The position numbers and the translations under genes were made by a program. A stretch of DNA of 64,000 nt from Lacipirellula parvula. GTDB lineage: Bacteria > Planctomycetota > Planctomycetia > Pirellulales > Lacipirellulaceae. Below are positions 45,364 through 52,865 of this stretch, piece by piece; the stretch's first letter is position 1, and each line of letters starts with the position of its first letter. The notes beneath the pieces were generated by a model that made no database searches, was not told the origin of the DNA, and saw nothing but the letters and a program-made list of their open reading frames with translations. The stretch lies in contig NZ_AP021861.1 in the NCBI RefSeq assembly GCF_009177095.1, positions 5,438,501-5,502,500 on the forward strand. Reading direction: 5' to 3'.

Positions 45364-47943
45364 ATGATGCGTGGATTGATCATTGCCGCGGCTGTTTTCA
45401 GCCTGACCGCGGATAATTTGCTCGCACAGCAGCCGGCGCCGAACCGTTACGTGCAACGTAACGCGCAAGTGCCGCAGCCCGCTGCGGCTGCCGCTCCCGC
45501 CGCCGCGCCCCGCATGCACGTCGATCCCATGGTGCAGCAAACGGCCGTCGCGAACACCAACTCGCGTTCGCCGCGGAACGGCGCCAAGCCGCAACAAACC
45601 ACGGCGAAGAAGTCGGGCGTCTCGTCCTTCTTCTCGCGGTTCAAGCTGCCGAGCCTCAGCGGCGATGGCGGCGAAGAACAAGAACAAGCCACTTACGGCG
45701 ATTCGGGTTCGAACCCGCCGCTGCCGTACGATCCGTCCGAGCTGCAGCAAGAGTCGGGCTCCATCGCCCGCCGTCAGCCGCAACGGGCCGGCTCGGCTTC
45801 GGCGCCCGCCGCTTCAGCCCCGGCCGCCGCGCCGCGTACGGCGACCGCCGCTCCGAATCGTCCCACCGCGACTCGTCCCACGACGCAAGCCGCCGCGCCG
45901 GCTGCTCCGGCCGTGAAGCGCAGCTCGCCGACGCCGAGCCATCGCCGCAACGAATTGGCCGAAGCTCTGTCGGACTTGGCTCCGTCGACTTCCGCTGTTG
46001 AAGCTCAAGCTGAAGAAGTCGTTGAGGAATACGTCGACGCCGAGATCGCCGCTCCGACCGCCGTCGATGGCGCCGATCTGCCGAGCTACCTGCAAGAGTC
46101 GGCCCCGGCCGCTCGCCCCGTGGCGAAGAAGTCGGCGTCGCTCGACGTCGGCGCCGCGTTGCAAGCCGAAGCTCCGCGTCGTCCGGCCGCGCGTCCGACG
46201 CCGCAACCGGCTACGGTCTACGCGGAAGACGAGCTCGCTCCGATGCCGTCGACCACTGCGAACGCTCCGACGCCGACCCCTGCCGCTCGTCCGTCGGTGG
46301 CGAAACGTGACATTGCCGATGCGTTCCGTCCGGCTCCCGCTGCGATTCCGCCGGCGCCGATCGCCGACGACGAGTACGCTGCCGCGCCGACGCCGGCCGC
46401 TCCGGTCGCTGCTCCAGTGGTCGCCCCCAAATCGAACAACAGCATGCGTTCGAACAGCGTCGCCGCCGAAGCTCCGGCGAACGGCGTGCTGTTCACCTCG
46501 CAACAACCGTCAATCTCGTCCTTCATCGAAGGTCCGCAGCGGATCGTCGTTGGCCGTCCGGCTGAATACCGCGTCGTCGTCGAGAACAAGGGGAACGTCG
46601 CCGCTCGCGAAGTGACCGGCACGATTGCCGCTCCGGCTGGGGCTGAACTGGTCGACACCTCGGCTTCGAACGGCGTCGTCGAACGGGCTCCGATCGTTGA
46701 AGGCCAACAGCCGTCGAATGAGATTAAGTGGCAACTGTACGAACTGCCGGCTGGCGCCAAGCAGACGCTCACCATGCAAGTGATTCCGCGCGGCGGACGC
46801 GAGATGCAACTCGGCGTCCAGTGGAACCATGCTCCGGTCGGCGGCCAGGCGGTCGTCGAGATCCAAGAGCCGAAGCTGCAGATGGAAATCAGTGGCCCGG
46901 CCGAGGTGATGTTCGGCAAGTCGCAGCGGTACGCTCTGACGCTGAGCAACCCGGGCAACGGCTCGGCCGAAGAGGTGACGATCGAACTGACCCCGCCTGG
47001 CGCCGACAAGACGGGCGTCGTGAAGCACAAGGTCGGGACGCTCGCCGCCGGTGAAACGAAGAAGATCGAACTCGAACTGACCGCTCGCGAAGCGGGCGAA
47101 CTGAAGATCCTGGCCGCTGCTTCGGCACTCGGCGATCTGCACACCGAAACCTCGAAGGCCGTCCTCTGCCGGAAGGCGGAACTGCAAGTCGATTGGCGTG
47201 GTCCGGAGAAGAACTTCGCCGGGTCGGTCGCTACGTACTACCTTCGCGTTCGCAACCCGGGTACGGCCGTTGCCGAGCAGGTATCGGTCGAGCTGAACCT
47301 GCCGGCTGGCGCCGAGTTGGTCGAAGCGAGCGAAGGTCATGCGTGGGACGAAGCAGGCCAAAAGGTCGTCTGGAGCGGCACCTCGCTCAACCCGGGCGAA
47401 GAACGGTTCATGGAAGTCCAATGCCGTATGTCGCAACCGGGCGTCAACAAGCTGGAACTGACCGCGGCGACGGCTGCGGGCGACCTGCGGGACGCGAAGT
47501 CGGCGCCGGTGAACGTCGAAGGTCTGGCTGATCTCAAACTCGAAGTGACCGATCCGCAAGGGGTCGTACCCGTCGGCGAGATGGCCGTCTACGAAGTCCA
47601 CATCAAGAACAACGGCCTCACCGCCGCGAAGGGGGTGAACGTTGTCGCGATGTTCTCCGAAGGGGTCGAACCTTCGCACGTCGAAGGTGGTCAGCACACG
47701 ATCGCCGACGGCCGAGTGTCGTTCCGGACGCTCGACAACGTCGCCCCGGGCAGCGAGACGATCTTCAAGATCCATGCGAAGGCGACCAAGTCGGGTACTC
47801 ACAAGTTCCGCGCGGAAGTCGTCTGCCAGGAACTCGAAGTGAACCTCGCCGCCGAAGAAACGACTCGTTTCTTCACGGGCGAAGATCGCTGGGCCGATGC
47901 TTCGAAGGCCTATGCCGAGGAAGGCGACACCGCGACTCGGTAA
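45364..47943 (+). CDS. Large secreted DUF11-repeat protein
   Basis: 859 residues from the ATG at 45364 (another at 45367), with signal peptide MMRGLIIAAAVFSLTADNLL then AQQ. Residues about 25-375 are Ala/Pro-rich with low complexity and several acidic blocks. From about 385 there are four to five related beta-domain units, each with an N-P-G or N-x-G loop: GRPAEYRVVVENKGNVAAREVTG, FGKSQRYALTLSNPGNGSAEEV, GSVATYYLRVRNPGTAVAEQV and VGEMAVYEVHIKNNGLTAAKG. These match DUF11/CARDB-like repeats. It is probably a cell-surface or periplasmic adhesive or structural protein. It is followed by a terminator. Confidence 0.92.
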   Translation: MMRGLIIAAAVFSLTADNLLAQQPAPNRYVQRNAQVPQPAAAAAPAAAPRMHVDPMVQQTAVANTNSRSPRNGAKPQQTTAKKSGVSSFFSRFKLPSLSGDGGEEQEQATYGDSGSNPPLPYDPSELQQESGSIARRQPQRAGSASAPAASAPAAAPRTATAAPNRPTATRPTTQAAAPAAPAVKRSSPTPSHRRNELAEALSDLAPSTSAVEAQAEEVVEEYVDAEIAAPTAVDGADLPSYLQESAPAARPVAKKSASLDVGAALQAEAPRRPAARPTPQPATVYAEDELAPMPSTTANAPTPTPAARPSVAKRDIADAFRPAPAAIPPAPIADDEYAAAPTPAAPVAAPVVAPKSNNSMRSNSVAAEAPANGVLFTSQQPSISSFIEGPQRIVVGRPAEYRVVVENKGNVAAREVTGTIAAPAGAELVDTSASNGVVERAPIVEGQQPSNEIKWQLYELPAGAKQTLTMQVIPRGGREMQLGVQWNHAPVGGQAVVEIQEPKLQMEISGPAEVMFGKSQRYALTLSNPGNGSAEEVTIELTPPGADKTGVVKHKVGTLAAGETKKIELELTAREAGELKILAAASALGDLHTETSKAVLCRKAELQVDWRGPEKNFAGSVATYYLRVRNPGTAVAEQVSVELNLPAGAELVEASEGHAWDEAGQKVVWSGTSLNPGEERFMEVQCRMSQPGVNKLELTAATAAGDLRDAKSAPVNVEGLADLKLEVTDPQGVVPVGEMAVYEVHIKNNGLTAAKGVNVVAMFSEGVEPSHVEGGQHTIADGRVSFRTLDNVAPGSETIFKIHAKATKSGTHKFRAEVVCQELEVNLAAEETTRFFTGEDRWADASKAYAEEGDTATR

Positions 47944-47974
47944 TGCGATTGGCCTAACGGCTTACGAATTTGGG

Positions 47975-48011
47975 AGCCCATCGGACCGGGTTCGGTGGGC
48001 TTCCTTTCTTT
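47975..48011 (+). terminator. Rho-independent terminator after the DUF11 gene
   Basis: Stem AGCCCATCG...CGGTGGGCT with a GACCGGGTT loop, followed by TTCCTTTCTTT. One G-U pair in the stem. It lies 31 bp after the TAA stop. Confidence 0.7.
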
Positions 48012-48036
48012 GAGGCGACGCCAGCGGAGCGTGGTG

Positions 48037-48058
48037 ACTGGTCGCTAAAGCGACCAGT
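48037..48058. repeat. Short palindrome downstream of the terminator
   Basis: ACTGGTCGCT-AA-AGCGACCAGT, 10-bp perfect arms around a 2-base centre. The related GACCGCTTAAGCGGTC sits after glnS. Confidence 0.6.
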
Positions 48059-48059
48059 C

Positions 48060-48511
48060 CGACGGGCCAGATCGGCGAAGTGCATTTTAGGCGACACTAA
48101 GCTTTCGCCGCATGTGTTTGGTTGAGAACAGGTTGCGATGATGCCGGCGAATGTTGTGTCGCATGCGACACGACACGAGAGGCGACATGGACGTGGTCGC
48201 CGCTTTTGCCCGGCAGTGAAAAATGACGTCAGCGGTCGCTTGAAAAAGCGCAGCTGGCGTGTGATTGAATTTTCAAGGAGTGGGAGCGATTGGGACTCGT
48301 AACGCGGTGGCGGATGCGCGGCGATGGCGCATCCGCCGCGCGTTGCGGGCGGAATCAGTCGCATGGTTCACGGTAGCGGATCGCGTGGCGGATTGCAGCT
48401 ACCGATTTTCTGCCACCTGCCTTGATTGGTCGCGTCCCAGCGGGACGACGGACAATAGCCCAGCACTTCGTACGAATTTGCCTCAGCTGCGGCGTGAGTC
48501 GTTGACGGCAC
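48060..48511. other. Gene-free region with short repeat remnants
   Basis: No gene supported. It holds GGCGACAC...GTCGCATGCGACACGACACGA repeats (about 48090-48190) like those near 26890, and no other recognised structure to 48511. Confidence 0.5.
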
Positions 48512-48715
48512 TGGCCCCGGAGGGGCCAAGTCATGTAGCCAGGGGCGCAAGCCCCTGGTCGCTGGGTGGAATATTTTGACCAGCCGCGTGAGGGGCGACA
48601 TTGCTCGTCACAGCGATCGGGAACTCTGTCGCCCCTCACGGGGCTCTTGATCATCGCGGCGTTCCAAACCAGGGGCTAACGCCCCTGGCCACATCATGCC
48701 GCCCCTGCGGGGCTG
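48512..48715. repeat. Palindromic repeat, family D, copy 1
   Basis: Nested palindromes: GGCCCCGGAGGGGCC, then AGGGGCGCAAGCCCCT, then CCCCTCACGGGG, and a final AGGGGCTAACGCCCCT. The related copy at 58250-58456 has the same layout. Confidence 0.85.
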
Positions 48716-48802
48716 ACGAAGTGTAGGCGCTTCGGCGCCTCACTTGAGTTACTACCGCGGGACACAGACAGATCGCACTCTTTTAGATAGCGCACGCGGC
48801 GC

Positions 48803-48826
48803 CTCCCGGGCGGAGCTCGGGGCTAG
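48803..48826. repeat. Family E palindrome at the 3' end of the sugar kinase gene
   Basis: CTCCCGGGCGGAGCTCGGGG then CTAG, whose complement TAG is the stop codon (48823-48825) of the kinase gene. Confidence 0.85.
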
Positions 48827-49776
48827 AGATAGCGTTGCGCTAAACGCAGGCAGCCGGCGACGGGGTTGGGGACGCGCTTCACGGGGTCGGGCGCGATGTC
48901 GCGTTGGGCCAGGGCGGCGAGGAGTTCGTTGTAGAGCAGGTCGCTGCCGCAGATGACGCCGCCGGCGAGGGCGAGCGGGAACTTGGGGCCGAGTTCGAGT
49001 CGCGTCGCGAGGGTCGCCGTCATCAGGGCGAGTTCGCGTGCGCCTTCGCGGACGATGCGGAGCGCGGCGACGTCCCCTTCGCGGGCCGCTTGCTCGACGA
49101 CAACCGCCAGGCGGGCGATCGCACCGCGGACGTTGCCGGTCTTCTCCAGAGCGCCAAGGATCGAGCGGGGTTCGTCGACTTCGAGCTTCGCCATCAGCAG
49201 CGCGACGAGCATCGTCGGAGCGCTGCGGCCGTCGGCGGAGCGGGCGACTTCAACGAGCGCCTCGCGGCCGATCCAGTAGGCGCTCCCTTCGTCGCCGTAG
49301 TGGTAGCCCCACCCGCCGACGACGTGCTTCTTGCCTTGGACGTCGGCGCCGATGGCGGCCGAACCGGTGCCGACGATCAGCGCGATCCCCTGCCCTGCGG
49401 GCGTTCCCTCGGCGAGAACTGGTTCGGCGTCGTGCTCGAAGCGGATTTCGTCGGCGATGCCTTGCGTGCGGGCCCACGCGCCGATCTCTTCGCGAACGGC
49501 GGCGTGGCCGGCGCCCGACATCGCGAGAACGGCGACGCGGACGGCACGCTTGGGCTGCTTGGCGTCGGCCCAGGCGAGGTTGATCGCTTCGCCGAGATTG
49601 GCGAGGGCGGTTTCCATGCCGACGGCGCGGGGATTGGAGGAGGCTGCCAAGCCGCGGCCGAGGATGGCGGGCGGAGTGGCGCCGTCGAGTTGCGCGAGCC
49701 AGACTTCGGTTTTCGTGCCGCCGCCGTCGACGCCGATGGCGAGAGGGGCGTCGGTTGAGGTGGGCGGAGTTGGCAT
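48823..49776 (-). CDS. BadF/BadG-family N-acetyl sugar kinase (MurNAc/GlcNAc kinase candidate)
   Basis: 317 residues, ATG at 49776. The ASKHA/hexokinase-type phosphate loop is IGVDGGGTKTEVWLA at 13-27; SGAGHAAVREEIGAW, GQGIALIVGTGSAAIGAD, GGWGYHYGDEGSAYWIGREAL and LAGGVICGSDLL form the remaining sites. This is the family that includes human-type GlcNAc kinase and bacterial MurK. It lies 347 bp downstream of murQ on the same strand and across from a secreted NamZ gene, so phosphorylation of MurNAc or GlcNAc at position 6 is the natural role. Which sugar it prefers cannot be read from sequence. Its TAG stop lies in a family E palindrome. Confidence 0.92.
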   Translation of the reverse strand: MPTPPTSTDAPLAIGVDGGGTKTEVWLAQLDGATPPAILGRGLAASSNPRAVGMETALANLGEAINLAWADAKQPKRAVRVAVLAMSGAGHAAVREEIGAWARTQGIADEIRFEHDAEPVLAEGTPAGQGIALIVGTGSAAIGADVQGKKHVVGGWGYHYGDEGSAYWIGREALVEVARSADGRSAPTMLVALLMAKLEVDEPRSILGALEKTGNVRGAIARLAVVVEQAAREGDVAALRIVREGARELALMTATLATRLELGPKFPLALAGGVICGSDLLYNELLAALAQRDIAPDPVKRVPNPVAGCLRLAQRYL

Positions 49777-49911
49777 CGAGGAAGGCGAGCTAAGCGGGAA
49801 TTGGGGGCGAGTAAGCGCTCGGTTTATTGTGAACCGCGAGGAGGCGTGGTGCTACGGCTGTTAAGGGCAATGTGGCTCGCTCAAAACAAAGCACCAAACA
49901 AGCTCAACCCT

Positions 49912-50013
49912 GAGGTCCCCTCCCCTTGAGGGGGAGGGTTAGGGAGGGGTGATTGAAGCGGGTACCAGCGTTCCCCCCCTCCCCAGCCCTCCCCTCAAGG
50001 GGGAGGGAGCCAG
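49912..50013. repeat. Interspersed palindromic repeat, family C, copy 2
   Basis: Same arms as copy 1 at 14051; the centre GGGTACCAG is shared. Lies in the 347-bp gap between the kinase and murQ genes, which otherwise shows no gene. Confidence 0.85.
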
Positions 50014-50102
50014 AACATTTTCATGTTGGCAGAAGTTGCTCTGGTACGACCTTGAACATACGCACCGAGTGCGCGGGATTAACCGCGCCGGAATGGAGAA
50101 CC

Positions 50103-50127
50103 ACCCCCGGGCGGAGCCCGGGGCTAG
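50103..50127. repeat. Family E palindrome at the 3' end of murQ
   Basis: CCCCCGGGCGGAGCCCGGGG then CTAG, with the complement TAG (50124-50126) serving as the murQ stop codon. Confidence 0.85.
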
Positions 50128-51101
50128 TGGCTGCCGTTCGACGAATGACCGTTGCTGGCGTGACCGTTGACGGTCGTGTGGCCGTTCGCGGCGTGGCCGT
50201 TGAGGCGGCCCATCGATTCGAGGGCGGCGCGCAGGTGGCCGTTGGTGGCGTGGAGGATGACGCGGGCCTCTTCGGCGGTGACGCCGAGGCGGTGGGAAGT
50301 GATCGCGGTCTTCACTTCGCCCTGGCAGGCGGCGAGAAGCTTGGCGGCTTCCTCAGAAGCGAGTTCCGTGAGTGCCGAGACAATCCGCTTGGCCCGTTCG
50401 AGCAATTTCACGTTGCTCGCGTTCATGTCGACCATCAGGTTGCCGTACGTTTTGCCCATCTGCACCATGGCGCCGGTGGTGAGCATATTCAGCACCATCT
50501 TGGTGGCGGTGCCGGCCTTCATGCGGGTGGACCCGCTGAGGACTTCGGGCCCGACGACGGGGATAATGCTGATGTCGGCCCGCGACTTGAGCAGCGATTC
50601 GCGGTTGCAGGCGAGGCCAATGGTGTAGGCGCCGACGCTGCGAGCGTAGTCCATGCCGCCGATGACGTAGGGCGTGCGGCCGCTGGTGGCGATGCCGACC
50701 AGGACGTCGCTGTTGCTGAGATTGAGCTTTTGGAGATCTTCAGCAGCCAACGTCGTCGAATCTTCAGCTCCTTCGACGGCCTTCAGCATGGCCGACGGGC
50801 CGCCGGCGATGATGCCGACGACCTGCGACGGATCCGAACGGAAGGTGGGCGGACATTCCGCAGCATCCAGCAAACCGAGGCGCCCCGAAGTTCCGGCCCC
50901 GATGTAGATCAACCGTCCCCCGTGGGAGAGACGGTGTGCGATCACCTCGATTGCTTTCGCGATATGCTCGGCCTCATCAGCGACCGCTTCGGTGCACTTG
51001 GCATCCTCCTCGTTGATCAGGCGAACCAACTCCAGGGGAGTCAGGCTGTCGAGGTGTTCAGACGCGGGGTTCCGCGCTTCGGTGGTCAGATGTTCGAGCA
51101 T
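50124..51101 (-). CDS. murQ: N-acetylmuramic acid 6-phosphate etherase
   Basis: 325 residues. The SIS domain sugar-phosphate site is GAGTSGRLG at 68-76; Glu82 (DAAECPPTF) and Glu113 (GAEDS) correspond to E. coli MurQ catalytic residues 83 and 114. It cleaves the lactyl ether of MurNAc-6-P to GlcNAc-6-P and lactate. The C-terminal 25 residues form a low-complexity HGNG-type repeat (NGHAANGH, NGHASNGH), absent from E. coli MurQ. Divergent from the symporter gene over a 225-bp gap. Stop codon supplied by a palindrome. Confidence 0.97.
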   Translation of the reverse strand: MLEHLTTEARNPASEHLDSLTPLELVRLINEEDAKCTEAVADEAEHIAKAIEVIAHRLSHGGRLIYIGAGTSGRLGLLDAAECPPTFRSDPSQVVGIIAGGPSAMLKAVEGAEDSTTLAAEDLQKLNLSNSDVLVGIATSGRTPYVIGGMDYARSVGAYTIGLACNRESLLKSRADISIIPVVGPEVLSGSTRMKAGTATKMVLNMLTTGAMVQMGKTYGNLMVDMNASNVKLLERAKRIVSALTELASEEAAKLLAACQGEVKTAITSHRLGVTAEEARVILHATNGHLRAALESMGRLNGHAANGHTTVNGHASNGHSSNGSH

Positions 51102-51199
51102 GCTTCGATTCTAGTAACGGTCTCGGACGTAAGACAGATTCGGTGCGCGAAACAGAGTAAAATCTGCGCTGGTCTGTCCTGCGTTTGGGGGGTGGCAGT

Positions 51200-51205
51200 T
51201 ATACT
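51200..51205 (+). promoter_or_regulatory. Possible -10 box (TATACT) in the murQ/symporter gap
   Basis: TATACT lies 121 bp before the symporter ATG; no convincing -35 hexamer is seen at 16-19 bp. The gap (51102-51326) must hold promoters in both directions. Confidence 0.3.
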
Positions 51206-51326
51206 GTGAGTCTAGCGCGAACTGGTTGCGTAAAAGTAAGAATGCGCCGGGCGGCTCTTTGTTACAACCAGCCCATTTCCCACCCAAGTATTGAATTTCC
51301 CGCCACGCTGTGGGATTTGCAGGCCC

Positions 51327-52829
51327 ATGCTAGTATTCGCCGAGTCGTCGTCGTTCTGGGAACTCCCGATCTCAGGTTTCGACGCGGCGATTGTGGCGAT
51401 TTATCTCCTGGCGATGCTAGCGCTAGGGATTTGGGTCGGGCTCGGTCAAAAGACGACCGTCGACTACTTTCTCGGCGGCCGCTCGATGCCCGGTTGGGCC
51501 GTGCTGTTGTCGATTGTTTCGACCGAGACGAGTGCGGTCACGTTTCTCAGTATCCCCGGCATGGCCTTCGCTGCTGGCGGTGATTTACGGTTTTTACAGA
51601 TCACCTTTGGATATATCGTCGGCCGGTTGATCGTCGTTTGGTTACTGCTGCCGATTTATTTCCGCGGCGAGCCATTTACCGCCTACGAAGTGCTGGAACG
51701 GCGATTTGGGAAGTCTTCGCGGCGAATTACCTCGCTGCTATTCCTGGTGACGCGGAATATCGCCGATGCGCTGCGGCTCTATCTGGCCGCCTTGGTCCTG
51801 AAAGAGGCGATGGACCTCGAAATGCAACTCTGCATTTGGGCGGTCGGGGCGGTGACGATCGCCTACACCTATCTAGGGGGCGTCAAATCGGTCGTTTGGA
51901 ACGACTGCGTCCAATTTGCGATCTACATCCTCGGCGCCGGGGTGATTTTGTACAAAATCTTCGCGTTGCTTCCGGGCGGGGTGGAAGAATACTGGAGCTA
52001 TGCGGTCGAGAATGACAAGTTGCGAGTGTTCGATTTTACGCCTTCGCTGACCGCGACGAATACTTTCTGGGGCGGCCTCATCGGCGGCATGTTCTTGACC
52101 GCGGCGACGCACGGCACCGACCAATTGACAGTCCAACGCCTGCTTGCGGCGAAGAGCCAACGGACGGCCGGTTGGGCCTTAGCGGCGAGTGGGTTTATCG
52201 TTTGTTTTCAGTTCGCATTGTTCCTGCTGATCGGCGTTGGCTTGGCGGCGTTTTACAGCCAGACGGAAGTTTCGTTCGGCTCGACCGGTAACGATCGCGT
52301 CGTCGCTCACTTCATTATCAACCATCTCGATCCGGGCATCATCGGGCTGACGCTGGCGGCGGTGTTCGCGGCGGCGTTCTCCAGTTCGCTCAACTCGCTG
52401 TCGACGGCGCTGGTGAGCGATATTGTGCTGCCGCTGTCGGGCAACACGCTTACCCGCGAAACGCAAATGCGGTGGGCGAAGTGGTCGACCTTGGCGTTTG
52501 GCCTGCTGCAGATCGGCATCGCGGTGGTTGCTTACCGGATGAGTGCGAGCCAGAGCATAGTCAACGAAGTGCTGACGATTGCAGCCTTCACGAGCGGACC
52601 GATGTTAGGGCTCTATTTGATCGGCGTGTTGGCGCCGAACGTTTCGGAGAAGCCGGCGTTGGGCGGGTTCTTGTGCGGGTTGATTGTGATTTCCTTAGTG
52701 ACGTTCTTGCCGAGGTTTACCGACATGCCGGTCATCTGGTGGCCGTGGTACGCGACGATTGGTTCAGCCGCGACGTTTGCGTCGGGCTGGATGCTAAGTA
52801 AGACGCCGCTTGGGGCGAAACACGTTTAA
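51327..52829 (+). CDS. Sodium:solute symporter (SSS family), candidate MurNAc/GlcNAc importer
   Basis: 500 residues from the ATG at 51327, chosen because it is just before the first membrane helix (residues about 15-35). About 13 hydrophobic spans follow. The conserved SSS segments are visible: DYFLGGRSMPGWAVLLSIVSTETSAVTFLSIPG in the N-terminal part and IGLTLAAVFAAAFSSSLNSLST in the sodium-binding region. The gene lies 36 bp upstream of the NamZ fusion gene and is divergent from murQ. Uptake of free MurNAc or a related amino sugar is the role suggested by context, but the substrate cannot be read from the sequence. Confidence 0.93.
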   Translation: MLVFAESSSFWELPISGFDAAIVAIYLLAMLALGIWVGLGQKTTVDYFLGGRSMPGWAVLLSIVSTETSAVTFLSIPGMAFAAGGDLRFLQITFGYIVGRLIVVWLLLPIYFRGEPFTAYEVLERRFGKSSRRITSLLFLVTRNIADALRLYLAALVLKEAMDLEMQLCIWAVGAVTIAYTYLGGVKSVVWNDCVQFAIYILGAGVILYKIFALLPGGVEEYWSYAVENDKLRVFDFTPSLTATNTFWGGLIGGMFLTAATHGTDQLTVQRLLAAKSQRTAGWALAASGFIVCFQFALFLLIGVGLAAFYSQTEVSFGSTGNDRVVAHFIINHLDPGIIGLTLAAVFAAAFSSSLNSLSTALVSDIVLPLSGNTLTRETQMRWAKWSTLAFGLLQIGIAVVAYRMSASQSIVNEVLTIAAFTSGPMLGLYLIGVLAPNVSEKPALGGFLCGLIVISLVTFLPRFTDMPVIWWPWYATIGSAATFASGWMLSKTPLGAKHV

Positions 52830-52865
52830 GAAAAACTGATTTCCTCTGAAATTAGGATCGCAACG

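Noticed and set aside
46510-47802. 430-codon minus-strand frame opposite the DUF11 gene
   Set aside because: Shadow of a repeat-containing coding region.
48060-48822. Small genes within 47954-48579
   Set aside because: The frames cross palindromic repeats and have no protein-like composition.
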